DNA of 64,000 nucleotides, from NCBI GenBank assembly GCA_001874305.1, contig MPCU01000010.1:62001-126000 (forward strand), read 5' to 3'. The first letter of the stretch is position 1, and each line of letters opens with the position of its first letter. Under the pieces are notes generated by a model, which was not told the origin of the DNA, did no database searches, and was given only the letters and a program-made list of their open reading frames with translations. The stretch is from Bacteriovorax sp. MedPE-SWde (lineage in GTDB: Bacteria; Bdellovibrionota; Bacteriovoracia; Bacteriovoracales; Bacteriovoracaceae). The position numbers were made by a program, and so were the translations under genes. Below are positions 24,999-33,802 of this stretch, in pieces.

Positions 24999-27853
24999 AG
25001 TAGCATATCTCTTATAAAAACACCTGTAGGGCTCTCTGTAATTTCGCAAACGTCCTCAGGTGTGCCCTGTGCAATAATTTGTCCTCCTCCCTGACCACCT
25101 TCTGGCCCAAGATCAATAACCCAATCAGCACATTTTATAACGTCCAGATTATGCTCTATGACCACAATCGTGTTACCGGCATCTGTTAGTTTTTGTATGA
25201 CATTAAGGAGATTTTCAATATCCTGAAAATGCAAACCAGTGGTAGGCTCATCCAGAATAAAGAGTGTCGAGCCAGTATCTCGTTTTGAGAGTTCTCTTGC
25301 CAATTTTATTCTTTGCGCTTCCCCTCCCGATAATGTCGTTGCTGGTTGACCTAGCTTGATATAACCGAGTCCGACTTCCATGAGAGTATCTAATATCCTT
25401 GCTATTTTTGGATGATTCATAAAAAGTTCTCTCGCTTGTTCAACTGATAAATCAAGAACATCAGCAATAGAGTGTTGTTTAAATTTTACTTTTAATGTTC
25501 CATCATTAAAGCGTTTGGTTTTACATTCGTCACAAGCAACCATGACGTCGGCCAGAAAGTGCATCTCGACAGTAATATATCCATCTCCTTGGCACTTCTC
25601 ACATCGTCCACCCTTTACATTAAAGGAGAATCTACCCTTCTTGTAGCCAAGCATTTTTGATTCAGGAAGCTCAGAAAAGAGGTCTCTTACGAGATCAAAG
25701 AGTTTTGTATACGTTGCTGGATTACTTCGCGGTGTCTTGCCAATAGGCTTTTGATCAATATTTATAACTTTATCTATGTGCTCTAATCCCGTGAGCTTAG
25801 AATGTTCTCCGACTTCAAGTTCTGATTTGTGAAGTATATTATTCAGTGCAGGATATAGTATTTGATTTACAAGAGAAGACTTTCCAGCTCCAGATACACC
25901 TGTGATGCATGTAAATAGGCTTATCGGTATATTACAATTTACATTTCTTAAATTGTTGGCCTTTGCTCCATGTATTTTTATCCAGTCACCAGTTGAAACT
26001 CTTCTCTCTGTTGGTACCTCTATTTGTAATTTTCCTGATAAGTATTTACCTGTAATAGAGGATTTATTTTTCTTTAGTTGTGAAGGAGTCCCTTGGGCAA
26101 TTACTTGTCCTCCCAGACGGCCTGCTCCTGGCCCTATGTCCATTATCCAGTCAGCAGACTCCATTGTCTCGTGATCGTGCTCGACAACAATTAGAGAGTT
26201 GCCAATATCACGTAAGTGACAAAGAGTTTTAATCAATTTTATATTATCTCTTTGGTGTAGGCCGATTGAAGGCTCATCTAGTATATAGAGAACTCCTGTT
26301 AACTCACTTCCTATTTGTGATGCTAGTCTTATCCTTTGGGCCTCGCCTCCAGATAGGGTAGGACCATTTCTATCTAGGGAGAGATAGTTGAGACCGACGT
26401 TCACTAGAAAACCAAGTCTTGTTGTAATTTCCTTCAGTAGTTCTTCTGAAATAGTTTTATTATTTCCTGTTAATTTTAGCTTTAAGAAGAAATCATGACA
26501 GTCTTGGATACTCATTGAGGTGATATCAATGATTGATTTTTTCTTTATATGTACAGAGGTGACTTCAGGTTTTAACCTTTTTCCGCTACATTCACGACAG
26601 GGAAGTACTGAAGTATACTTGGTTACCCAGGATCTCTTTCCATCTGTTTTTGCTTTCATGTAGAGTCTAAGTAATCTCGGGATTAGCCCTTCGTAATTTG
26701 CTGTCCAGTTGTACTCACTATCATCACCTTCCCATACAAGATCTAGTTGATGTTTTGGATTGTCTGAGCCATAGAGAACTCTATCTCGAAGTGTCTTAGG
26801 GATTTTATTCCACGGTTTATCCAGTGGCAGGCCCCAACATTCTTCCATGGCATTTATTCTAGCTAATCCCCAATTTATTCCTTTTTTTTCTCCATTTGCA
26901 TGAAAGTAATTATCCCATGGCTTCATTCCACCCATACATATTGAGATATTCTTGTCGGGGACCATTTTATTTTCATCAATAGTCGTAACGTGACCTATTC
27001 CATTACATGATGTACACATTCCCTGTGGGGAGTTAAAAGAGAATAACTGTGGAATTAGTTCTGGAAAAGCATGTCCACAGCATGTTCTTTGTTCACTCAT
27101 TTTTAAATCTTCTCTACCTTCAACGTGAACTATAAGTTGTCCATCACCGGCCTTTAGGGCAACTTCTACACTGTCTAATAGTCTTCTTTTTAGCTTTGAT
27201 TCTTCCTTTATTTTTAAGCGATCAACGACAACTTCTATATTATGTTTCTTGTTCTTAGCTAGTGAAACGACATCATTTATATTTTGAATTACTCCATCTA
27301 TTCTGACTCTTGTGAAACCATCGCCTCCAAGTTTTAAGAGTAGGTCTTTGTATTCACCTTTTCTATTGTCTACGATAGGAGCAAGGATAATCACTCTTGA
27401 GCCTTCTGGGATCTTCAATATTTGCGCCACCATGCTTTGAGCGTCTCCACGACCTACTTCTTTTCCACATATATGACATAATTGAGTTCCGACTCTTGCA
27501 AAAAGAACTCTTAAGTAGTCATAGACTTCTGTAATAGTACCTACTGTTGAGCGTGGATTCTTACTCGCTGCTTTTTGTTCGATTGCTATCGTAGGTGCGA
27601 GCCCTCGAATGGTGTCATATTTAGGTTTTTCCATTTGACCAAGGAACTGTCTTGCGTAAGAGGAGAGTGATTCAACATATCGTCTTTGTCCCTCGGCATA
27701 GATTGTGTCAAATGCGAGAGAAGACTTTCCTGAGCCAGAAACGCCGGTGATAACGACTAGTTTCTTCTTTGGGATATTGACATCAATATTCTTTAAGTTA
27801 TGTTCTCTTGCTCCAAGTACTTGGATCACATCTAATTCTTTTATTTTTTTCAT
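24995..27853 (-). CDS. uvrA: Excinuclease ABC subunit A (nucleotide-excision repair)
   Basis: 952 residues, full length. Two ABC ATPase units with Walker A GVSGSGKSS and GVSGAGKSS, signatures LSGGEAQRIRLA and LSGGEAQRIKLA, and Walker B LFILDEPTTGLH. The second zinc module (CEKCQGDGY to CDECKTKRF) is normal. The first is altered: RTCCGH stands where CPxCGH is usual, so the CxxC pair becomes CC, with CTSC downstream intact. UvrA dimers scan DNA for damage and load UvrB. It has a good sigma-70 promoter with repeats in the spacer (separate entry). Confidence 0.97.
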   Translation of the reverse strand: MKKIKELDVIQVLGAREHNLKNIDVNIPKKKLVVITGVSGSGKSSLAFDTIYAEGQRRYVESLSSYARQFLGQMEKPKYDTIRGLAPTIAIEQKAASKNPRSTVGTITEVYDYLRVLFARVGTQLCHICGKEVGRGDAQSMVAQILKIPEGSRVIILAPIVDNRKGEYKDLLLKLGGDGFTRVRIDGVIQNINDVVSLAKNKKHNIEVVVDRLKIKEESKLKRRLLDSVEVALKAGDGQLIVHVEGREDLKMSEQRTCCGHAFPELIPQLFSFNSPQGMCTSCNGIGHVTTIDENKMVPDKNISICMGGMKPWDNYFHANGEKKGINWGLARINAMEECWGLPLDKPWNKIPKTLRDRVLYGSDNPKHQLDLVWEGDDSEYNWTANYEGLIPRLLRLYMKAKTDGKRSWVTKYTSVLPCRECSGKRLKPEVTSVHIKKKSIIDITSMSIQDCHDFFLKLKLTGNNKTISEELLKEITTRLGFLVNVGLNYLSLDRNGPTLSGGEAQRIRLASQIGSELTGVLYILDEPSIGLHQRDNIKLIKTLCHLRDIGNSLIVVEHDHETMESADWIMDIGPGAGRLGGQVIAQGTPSQLKKNKSSITGKYLSGKLQIEVPTERRVSTGDWIKIHGAKANNLRNVNCNIPISLFTCITGVSGAGKSSLVNQILYPALNNILHKSELEVGEHSKLTGLEHIDKVINIDQKPIGKTPRSNPATYTKLFDLVRDLFSELPESKMLGYKKGRFSFNVKGGRCEKCQGDGYITVEMHFLADVMVACDECKTKRFNDGTLKVKFKQHSIADVLDLSVEQARELFMNHPKIARILDTLMEVGLGYIKLGQPATTLSGGEAQRIKLARELSKRDTGSTLFILDEPTTGLHFQDIENLLNVIQKLTDAGNTIVVIEHNLDVIKCADWVIDLGPEGGQGGGQIIAQGTPEDVCEITESPTGVFIRDMLL

Positions 27854-27881
27854 GATAGCTACCTATTTTTGAATCCTAAAA

Positions 27882-27910
27882 AGTGTATGCGTAAGTAGTG
27901 CGTAAGTCAA
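27882..27910 (-). promoter_or_regulatory. uvrA promoter with direct repeats in the spacer
   Basis: On the minus strand: TTGACT (27910-27905), exactly 17 bases, TACACT (27887-27882). The spacer region contains ACTTACGCA twice at an 11-base period (27907-27899 and 27896-27888), which would lie on one face of the helix. The repeat does not match the TTACnnnGTAA LexA box described for Bdellovibrio. Confidence 0.6.
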
Positions 27911-27990
27911 GTTGTGGTTTATAATCTATTTACACTGGCTGAAGTGCTCTTAATGTTTTAAAATTAGCTTTTATATAAATGGATTAGTGC

Positions 27991-28647
27991 ATGAATGAAT
28001 ATATGACAGAAGAAGAAATTAAAGAATTAGCGGCACAGCTTCGCTGTCCTACAGAAGATGAAATTTGCGAACTGATGGAGGATTCAAATTCCTTTATGAT
28101 ATCTGAAACGCTGAAGAAGTTAAGTCTTGGTGTAGGTGATGTTGTCATGGAGCTTGGGCCAGGTAATGGACATCACTTAAAAAGTATACTTAAGACTGCA
28201 AAAGAAGCATTTATTGTGGATATTTCTGATTATACAATCTCTGCAATAGGAGAGCGATACTCTAAGTCAGTTTTGGAGGGGAAGCTTAAGACGATACTTA
28301 CTGATGGTGTATCAATTGATATTGAGTCAGGTATTGTAGATAAGGGTTTTACTGTAAATACAATCTACTTTTGGCAAGATCCGATCTCATATTTAAATGA
28401 GATAGGAAAAGTATTTAAAAATGATGGTGAGTTCTTTATTACTTTTGCTCATCAAGACTCTGTAAAAGATCTCCCATTTGTTAAGTATGGTTTTGAACTA
28501 TATAACGAAGAGAAGCTTCAAAAGCTTTGCGAAGGAAGTTGTTTCTCCGTTTCTGAGTTATTACTTAAAACTGAAAAAATATCTTCTAAGATTGGAGAAG
28601 AGCTTCAGCGTGACTTCGTAATTGCGAAATTAATAAAATCTTCTTAG
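27991..28647 (+). CDS. SAM-dependent methyltransferase (class I)
   Basis: 218 residues. Motif I VVMELGPGNGHHL binds S-adenosylmethionine, an acidic residue ends strand 2 (IVDISDY), and the later VNTIYFWQDP and GEFFITFAH segments fit motifs IV and VI of Methyltransferase-11-type enzymes. Substrate unknown. An acidic N-terminal helix (1-45) precedes the core. Weak ribosome site; a TATAAA 11 bases before the ATG suggests a very short leader. Confidence 0.75.
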   Translation: MNEYMTEEEIKELAAQLRCPTEDEICELMEDSNSFMISETLKKLSLGVGDVVMELGPGNGHHLKSILKTAKEAFIVDISDYTISAIGERYSKSVLEGKLKTILTDGVSIDIESGIVDKGFTVNTIYFWQDPISYLNEIGKVFKNDGEFFITFAHQDSVKDLPFVKYGFELYNEEKLQKLCEGSCFSVSELLLKTEKISSKIGEELQRDFVIAKLIKSS

Positions 28648-28648
28648 T

Positions 28649-28852
28649 CTACCTGTTGGCGATAAACTTCTTAATGAAGAGATATAGTGGAACTGTTGAG
28701 AACAGTGACACCGGAATAAATGTAAGTGGTGGAATGAGGTAATAAAGTCCTAACTCAAATAAAATAACACCCCCATAGATCGAAATAACTGTTTCAGAAG
28801 AAATTGCGACGATTGCGCATCCTAGACCATGGTTTTTAGCGAGGTGTTTAAT
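28649..28852 (-). CDS. Small two-helix membrane ORF, apparent ATT start
   Basis: The frame is open for 67 codons and encodes a short basic N-terminus, then two hydrophobic segments (GLGCAIVAISSETVISIYGG and LIPPLTFIPVSLFSTVPLYL), ending in KKFIANR: a convincing small membrane protein. Yet the only ATG, GTG or TTG codon in the frame is a GTG near its end. A perfect AAGGAG (28864-28859) lies six bases before an ATT codon at 28852, where a start codon should be. Either ATT is used, as in infC, or this is a decayed or frameshifted gene. No family recognised. Confidence 0.4.
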   Translation of the reverse strand: MKHLAKNHGLGCAIVAISSETVISIYGGVILFELGLYYLIPPLTFIPVSLFSTVPLYLFIKKFIANR

Positions 28853-28864
28853 ATCAATCTCCTT

Positions 28865-29051
28865 GTTAGTCGTTTGTTAGGCAACTTGTCGATTGTATAT
28901 GTATACCAATTTGCTTTTTAATAATTTTTTTTATGATTAGATAAAAGTAAAGATTCTAAAGACTTAAGTGCCTTTTGATTATTTTCTGTTTTCTTGTATT
29001 GAGATGAGTATTCTTAAGTATTGCCAATTTTATATGCTTTTAGTGGTGGCC
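28865..29051. other. Intergenic stretch with no recognised feature
   Basis: AT-rich sequence between the small membrane ORF and the peroxidase terminator. I found no open frame with a ribosome site, no tRNA-like fold and no repeat. Confidence 0.5.
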
Positions 29052-29090
29052 AAAAAACAGAGAGTACTCATTTACGTAAATACTCTCTGT
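29052..29090 (-). terminator. Intrinsic terminator of the peroxidase gene
   Basis: ACAGAGAGTA (29057-29066) and TACTCTCTGT (29081-29090) form a perfect 10-base stem; on the minus strand it is followed by six T. The loop contains the palindrome TTTACGTAAA. Confidence 0.85.
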
Positions 29091-29107
29091 CGAAGTTGAT
29101 AGAATAA

Positions 29108-30397
29108 TTAATTACTCAATGACTTCATAAAGTTCACTAAATCTGTTCTCTCTTGAGAAGATAAATTTAGCCCACTTCTTAACCTTCTATTATCAATTGC
29201 ATTAAAGCGATTTGTTTGTCTTGCAAAGTTCTTATCAACAAGTATTTCCTCTTGATACGATGCCTGTAAGTCTGGACTAATCTGGTAATTCGATAAACTA
29301 TTACCAATATTATTATAGTGATTAACTACATCCTCTAAAGTCTTTATTGATCCATTGTGCATGAACGGGGAAGTTTTTGATATGTTTCTAAGGCCGGGTG
29401 TTTTAAAGCGATAACGATCTGAGCTAAGTCCTGTCACCTCTTCCCTTCCTGTATCATCAGAGTTACTAGAAAGAGAAGGGTAGATATGTGGGACACCAAC
29501 ACTATGTAGTTGGTTATCTGTTAAATTTGGGCCACTGTGACATTGAATACATTGACCTCTTGTTAGAAAGACTTCTAGACCTCTTTTTTGTGAAAGGTTT
29601 AATGCGCTAGTGTCTCCAAGAATGTATTTGTCATAAGGAGTATTAGATACTAGGAATTCGTTCTTTATAAACTCCCCAAGTGCACGCCCAATATGACCAA
29701 TATTGTATGTTTGTGTTGTTGGATAGGCACTTTGTAGCAGAGTTAAATAATCCGTGTCTATTAGAACTCTTCTGCTCATTATATTATCCCAAATTGTATG
29801 GTTATCTGATGATGTTGCAAGATCATTAGAGTTTAACTGTCCCAGCATTTCATCATTACTTAATAGAGGAAAAATCGTTTGAGCATCCAAAGCGCTTGTT
29901 AGTAGCGATGATATATTTGCGTTGATAGAGACTGGGGTTGTAAGTATACCGTTTCTCATTTGAACTCTTCCATCATAGAAGGCCATCTCCTGCTCATCTT
30001 GTCCTAGATTAAATAATTGAGGTGAATGTCTTCTTATAGTTTTAGAATTAGAGTTGATTTGAACTCTATTTGGTCCTTCTCCTGTTGCTCCTGTCCCTAT
30101 TGAGAGTGCAAGTGAATCACTAGTTCCAAAATTAGGATCGTGACAACTCGAGCATGATATATCTCTATTTCCACTAAGGTTCTTATCGTTAAATAGCTTT
30201 TTGCCAAGCTCTGTAAGATTATTGAACTGTGCACTGTTGTTAACAGCGACAAGGCCGCTTTCTCTGATTAATCCATTTAGCCTTCTGTCTGTTTGTACTT
30301 CAGCTGGTGAAAGTTTTACTTCTTCAATACCTGAGTCATTACATGATGTGAGAATTAAAATTGAAATCATAATGATAATAATTTGTAGTAAGTACAT
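29108..30397 (-). CDS. Dihaem cytochrome c peroxidase/MauG-family lipoprotein
   Basis: 429 residues with a lipobox (LTSC) after a hydrophobic N-terminus, so membrane-anchored in the periplasm. Two haem-binding CxxCH sites, CSSCH and CIQCH, in the usual order, with GFxTP-like FKTPGLRNISKTSPFMHNGS near the C-terminus as in the CcpA/MauG family. Such enzymes reduce H2O2 or oxidise proteins using cytochrome electrons. The ATG at 30397 was chosen because AAGGAG lies six bases before it; the earlier in-frame ATG at 30403 touches the ribosome site. Confidence 0.88.
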   Translation of the reverse strand: MYLLQIIIIMISILILTSCNDSGIEEVKLSPAEVQTDRRLNGLIRESGLVAVNNSAQFNNLTELGKKLFNDKNLSGNRDISCSSCHDPNFGTSDSLALSIGTGATGEGPNRVQINSNSKTIRRHSPQLFNLGQDEQEMAFYDGRVQMRNGILTTPVSINANISSLLTSALDAQTIFPLLSNDEMLGQLNSNDLATSSDNHTIWDNIMSRRVLIDTDYLTLLQSAYPTTQTYNIGHIGRALGEFIKNEFLVSNTPYDKYILGDTSALNLSQKRGLEVFLTRGQCIQCHSGPNLTDNQLHSVGVPHIYPSLSSNSDDTGREEVTGLSSDRYRFKTPGLRNISKTSPFMHNGSIKTLEDVVNHYNNIGNSLSNYQISPDLQASYQEEILVDKNFARQTNRFNAIDNRRLRSGLNLSSQERTDLVNFMKSLSN

Positions 30398-30576
30398 AAA
30401 CATCTCCTTAATACGTCTCTTTATCAGTATCTTATCAATCTTAGGGGTTTCTTAGTGTTGCCTTTTGTAAAATTTTGTATCTGAAAAGATCGAAACAAAT
30501 TGTTACATTTCAAAACATTAGTGAAAACTAGGGCCGGCACTTGTTTGATAAATTTAGATTACACAAGGAGATAAAT

Positions 30577-30753
30577 ATGACTTTAGATTATAGAGAATTA
30601 AAGAAAGAGTTTTTAAAGAAGCAAAGACAAGAAAAGGAAAGTTGGAAAAAAAATAATCTTGAAGAAGATGAGTGTATGACTAAGGAAGAGGCGCTTCTTA
30701 GAGACAAGAAGCAAGAGCATTGGGAATATTTAGTTGGTAAACTATTTAAATGA
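30577..30753 (+). CDS. Small charged helical protein, unknown function
   Basis: 58 residues, very rich in Lys and Glu with heptad-like spacing, so a single long helix or coiled coil is likely. A good AAGGAG precedes the ATG at 30577; the longer frame from TTG at 30541 lacks support. It ends overlapping the convergent histidine-kinase gene by eight bases. Confidence 0.55.
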   Translation: MTLDYRELKKEFLKKQRQEKESWKKNNLEEDECMTKEEALLRDKKQEHWEYLVGKLFK

Positions 30754-32080
30754 GTTTCTTTGGAAAAGAAAGTGTTGTTGTTGTTCCTACATTATCTCCA
30801 TGCGTGGATGAATTGACCTTGATTTGTCCACCATAGGAGATCATGAACTTTTTAACGAGAGGCATACCAAAACCTGTTCCTAATTCACCATCAGTTCCAA
30901 GTCGTGAAGTTTGCTCTGTTTCACTAAAGAGATTACTTAATAGTTCCTCTGGGATTCCTATTCCATAGTCAGTAATGATGACCTCATTAACATCTTCTTT
31001 TTCAATTGAGGATATATGAATTTCTCCACCTTCGTGAGAGAATTTTATAGAATTTGTTAGTATATTGTTAAGAATAGAGTTAACCAAGCTTGTTTCTTCT
31101 GCAAATACTTCTAAGTCTTTATCATGGCCTTCAGTAATGGTTATATTCTTTGATTTAATTTTTTCGTTAAGTGTTTTAAGTGATTTATTTAAAGAGTTTG
31201 AGAACTTTATTGGAGTTGACTCAACCTTAAATTTACCTGCTTCTAGGGCCTGCATCTTTCTCGTTAGGTCAATAATGTCCAAAGATTCTTTTGCATTTTC
31301 TTTAATATTTTCAAGCATGTTGCTCTTTGCTTCTTCATTAAGTAAATGGCCCATTTCTGTAAGGCTATATATAGCACTAACAGGATTCCCTAGATCATGA
31401 CACAGAACATGTATTAAGGTTTCTCGCTGCTTACTGAGGAGGTTTGCTCTGTCTTGCGCAGCTAATCTTTCTCTAAGGTTTTCTGCATATCCTATATAGA
31501 CTTTTCTTATGAGGAACATAAGGAATAATATAGTAAATAGAGAGACACCAACTGTTTGAGTTATGGTTTTTAAGATTCTTTGAGAGTTCTTGTCTCTATT
31601 TTCTGCTAGCGCCTCTGTTGAATCATAAATTTCTAAGGAGAAGTCACTGAGTTGGTTTTGAAAGTCTTTACTTATAGATAGTTTCTTTGCCTCGACCAAC
31701 TTTTCCTTTGTAAGGAGATATATAATCTCTCTACCATCTTTAAATAGCTTTGTAGCTGATTCTTTGGATGTTTTTGATCTTACATTAAGAGACTTATAGT
31801 TTTGTTCAAGAGACTCAAAGTTCATTTTCAGATCTTGAGCAATACTCCTATCTTGATTTTCAAAAACTAATTTAAATTGATAATTAATCTGATTAACTAG
31901 TCTAACATTTATTGCACTTCTTTCAGTAAGAGGAAAGTGTAACTCATCAATTTCTTCAAGTGTATTCCACATTTTACTTATAATAGAGATAGTAAGAATA
32001 ACGAGAAATATTGATAATAGTAAGCCTAGTATAGAGGCCTTCTTTGGGAATAAATTAACTTCTTTAGTGTTTTCTATCAT
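30746..32080 (-). CDS. Membrane sensor histidine kinase
   Basis: 444 residues. Two membrane segments (17-36 and 172-192) frame a helical periplasmic domain like the four-helix sensors of chemoreceptors. A signal helix follows, then the phospho-acceptor HDLGNPVSAIY with His228, and a catalytic domain with NILTNSIKFS (N box), DYGIGIPEEL and GTGFGMPLVKKF (G boxes). The HDLGNP form of the H box is common in kinases that talk to chemotaxis-like receivers. It overlaps the upstream receiver-TPR gene by four bases, so the two work as a pair. Confidence 0.9.
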   Translation of the reverse strand: MIENTKEVNLFPKKASILGLLLSIFLVILTISIISKMWNTLEEIDELHFPLTERSAINVRLVNQINYQFKLVFENQDRSIAQDLKMNFESLEQNYKSLNVRSKTSKESATKLFKDGREIIYLLTKEKLVEAKKLSISKDFQNQLSDFSLEIYDSTEALAENRDKNSQRILKTITQTVGVSLFTILFLMFLIRKVYIGYAENLRERLAAQDRANLLSKQRETLIHVLCHDLGNPVSAIYSLTEMGHLLNEEAKSNMLENIKENAKESLDIIDLTRKMQALEAGKFKVESTPIKFSNSLNKSLKTLNEKIKSKNITITEGHDKDLEVFAEETSLVNSILNNILTNSIKFSHEGGEIHISSIEKEDVNEVIITDYGIGIPEELLSNLFSETEQTSRLGTDGELGTGFGMPLVKKFMISYGGQIKVNSSTHGDNVGTTTTLSFPKKLI

Positions 32081-33360
32081 AGTATTAGTGACATTGACCT
32101 TGCATATGACTCGAAGTCTTGAATCATTTTTGTTGATGCTTCTTTCTTTATTTTCTTATGGAGGTGATAAATACAATCCGAATCATACTCTACACCTTCA
32201 AGTCTTGTCGCAGCTTCATTGATAATCATCTCAATTGGTTTATTAGATTGGATTTCTCTAATATAAGCACACGTTCTAAATTCTGGAGTTTTTTCATTTT
32301 CTACAGAGAACTTAGCGTATGTATTTTCTGAGTTATTATATAGTTCAAACTTTGCAAAAGTCTTAAAGATATTTCTTAATATTTTAGGATCATTTTGTGA
32401 GTACTTTAGGGCCTTTGTTAACAGAGACACTCCTTCGATTTCACTTCCCTTTTTTAGAGTATCTAATGCACAAACAGTAATTCCTGATGCGCAAAACCTT
32501 ACAATATCGATATTGTTTGATTCATCATCAAGAATTTTTGTACAGTACTTCTCTAGTTCTACAAATTTACCTGAAAGAATAGCGAGCCTAAACATGTCAT
32601 ATATTCTCACCATACTAAGAGGGAATGTTTTAAAAACTTTCTTAAGTACTTTGTAGGCCTTGTCATAGTTCTCTTCTTCAAAATAGAGATCATGTAAAAT
32701 TAAGAGGCATTTGTAATGATCTTTATTAAATCTAAGTCCTTGTATTGCCAGTGAGATTGCTTCTTGGTTGTTACTTTCGCTCATTTGTATTTTGGCGAGA
32801 TAGTAATAAACCATCGATGGTCTAGGATGAAGAGCTTGAGCAACGTGGGCCATCGCCTGTGCTCCAGCATAGTCTTTAGACTCAGTTTTAACTTTTATCT
32901 CATTAAGTATATATTTGTACTGGGAAGGGAATGTTTTGTTAATTAAGGTCTTTTCAATTTTCTTTAATAGTTTTGTTTGATCATATGGCTCGACAATATA
33001 GTCATCAATATCTTCTTCAAGTGCTTGAGCAAATGTGTAGATGGCCTTATTTAAAGAAAACGCAAGGAAGAATCTTTCAAAGTTGTTAGGAATAAGGGAC
33101 TTATGCTTGTCAATTAGCTTAAATATCTCTTTGTCATTTGTTTCAATAAAGCATGCTAAATATGATGGCTTATTTTTTTGTAAAAACGTAAGAGATTCTT
33201 CTATTGTTTTCGTTGAATGTATATTTTCTTCTTTTACACCAAGGTTAGTGAGTGTATTTATTGTAACACTTTTTATTTTCTCTTTAGGATCAAGAATTAA
33301 ATATTGCAGGTTCGTGATCTTTGAATTTAGTTCAGCTCGTTGAGTTGCATTTACGCTCAT
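32077..33360 (-). CDS. Degenerate receiver-TPR protein
   Basis: 427 residues. Residues about 15-140 follow the receiver fold (YLILDPKEKIKSVTINTL; end EDIDDYIVEPYDQTKLLKKIEKTL), but the phosphorylated Asp is replaced in the YLACFIETND segment, and the conserved Lys is Glu (VEP instead of VKP). From about residue 150 on come tetratricopeptide-like helix pairs (AGAQAMAHVAQALHPRPSMVYYYLAKIQMSE, EEENYDKAYKVLKKVFKTFP). A phosphorylation-independent adaptor is the likely role. First gene of the operon with the histidine kinase; diverges from CheY-CheX-like genes. Confidence 0.75.
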   Translation of the reverse strand: MSVNATQRAELNSKITNLQYLILDPKEKIKSVTINTLTNLGVKEENIHSTKTIEESLTFLQKNKPSYLACFIETNDKEIFKLIDKHKSLIPNNFERFFLAFSLNKAIYTFAQALEEDIDDYIVEPYDQTKLLKKIEKTLINKTFPSQYKYILNEIKVKTESKDYAGAQAMAHVAQALHPRPSMVYYYLAKIQMSESNNQEAISLAIQGLRFNKDHYKCLLILHDLYFEEENYDKAYKVLKKVFKTFPLSMVRIYDMFRLAILSGKFVELEKYCTKILDDESNNIDIVRFCASGITVCALDTLKKGSEIEGVSLLTKALKYSQNDPKILRNIFKTFAKFELYNNSENTYAKFSVENEKTPEFRTCAYIREIQSNKPIEMIINEAATRLEGVEYDSDCIYHLHKKIKKEASTKMIQDFESYARSMSLIL

Positions 33361-33371
33361 TTAATTCTCTA

Positions 33372-33408
33372 TATAATACTTTTATAATATCTATTATATT
33401 GTATAATA
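33372..33408. promoter_or_regulatory. Divergent AT-only promoter region with TATAATA repeats
   Basis: Three copies of TATAATA at 33372, 33383 and 33402 in a 79-base gap between divergent signalling operons. The first two are 11 bases apart. They may be alternative -10 boxes for both directions. Confidence 0.35.
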
Positions 33409-33439
33409 TTTTGTAATATATAAAAGGGGAAAACTTCGT

Positions 33440-33802
33440 ATGAAAGTACTTGTTGTTGATGATAGTGCTGCTCAAAGATTGATTCTCAAGTCAGTTGTTC
33501 AAAATTTTGATAAAGATCTTGATGTTATTGATCTCGCAGATGGAACTCAGGCCCTTAAAGAGCTTAAGAATGGCGGAGTATCATTAGTATTCTCTGACAT
33601 CAATATGGAGCCGATGTCTGGAATAGAACTAGTGAATGAATGTAAAGCCCTAGACATTGACCCTGTTTTTGCCTTTGTTACATCCCATTTAACAGATACG
33701 ATGAAAGAGAAGGCTGATTCTATAGGTGTAAAGTATTTCATTACTAAGCCAATTACCCAAGACAAGATTGAAGAAGTTCTTAAAGAGGTTCTTCATGCTT
33801 AG
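33440..33802 (+). CDS. CheY-like single-domain response regulator
   Basis: 120 residues, a complete receiver: Asp7/Asp8 in VVDDS, phosphorylated Asp53 in VFSDINM, Thr/Ser81-82, and Lys103 in ITKP. No output domain, so it acts by protein contact as CheY does. The stop overlaps the CheX-like gene by eight bases (ATGCTTAG). The divergent histidine kinase is the obvious phosphate donor. The ATG is preceded by GGGGA. Confidence 0.9.
   Translation: MKVLVVDDSAAQRLILKSVVQNFDKDLDVIDLADGTQALKELKNGGVSLVFSDINMEPMSGIELVNECKALDIDPVFAFVTSHLTDTMKEKADSIGVKYFITKPITQDKIEEVLKEVLHA

Noticed and set aside
27850-27990. LexA (SOS) box before uvrA
   Set aside because: No TTACnnnGTAA is present; only a direct repeat of ACTTACGCA.
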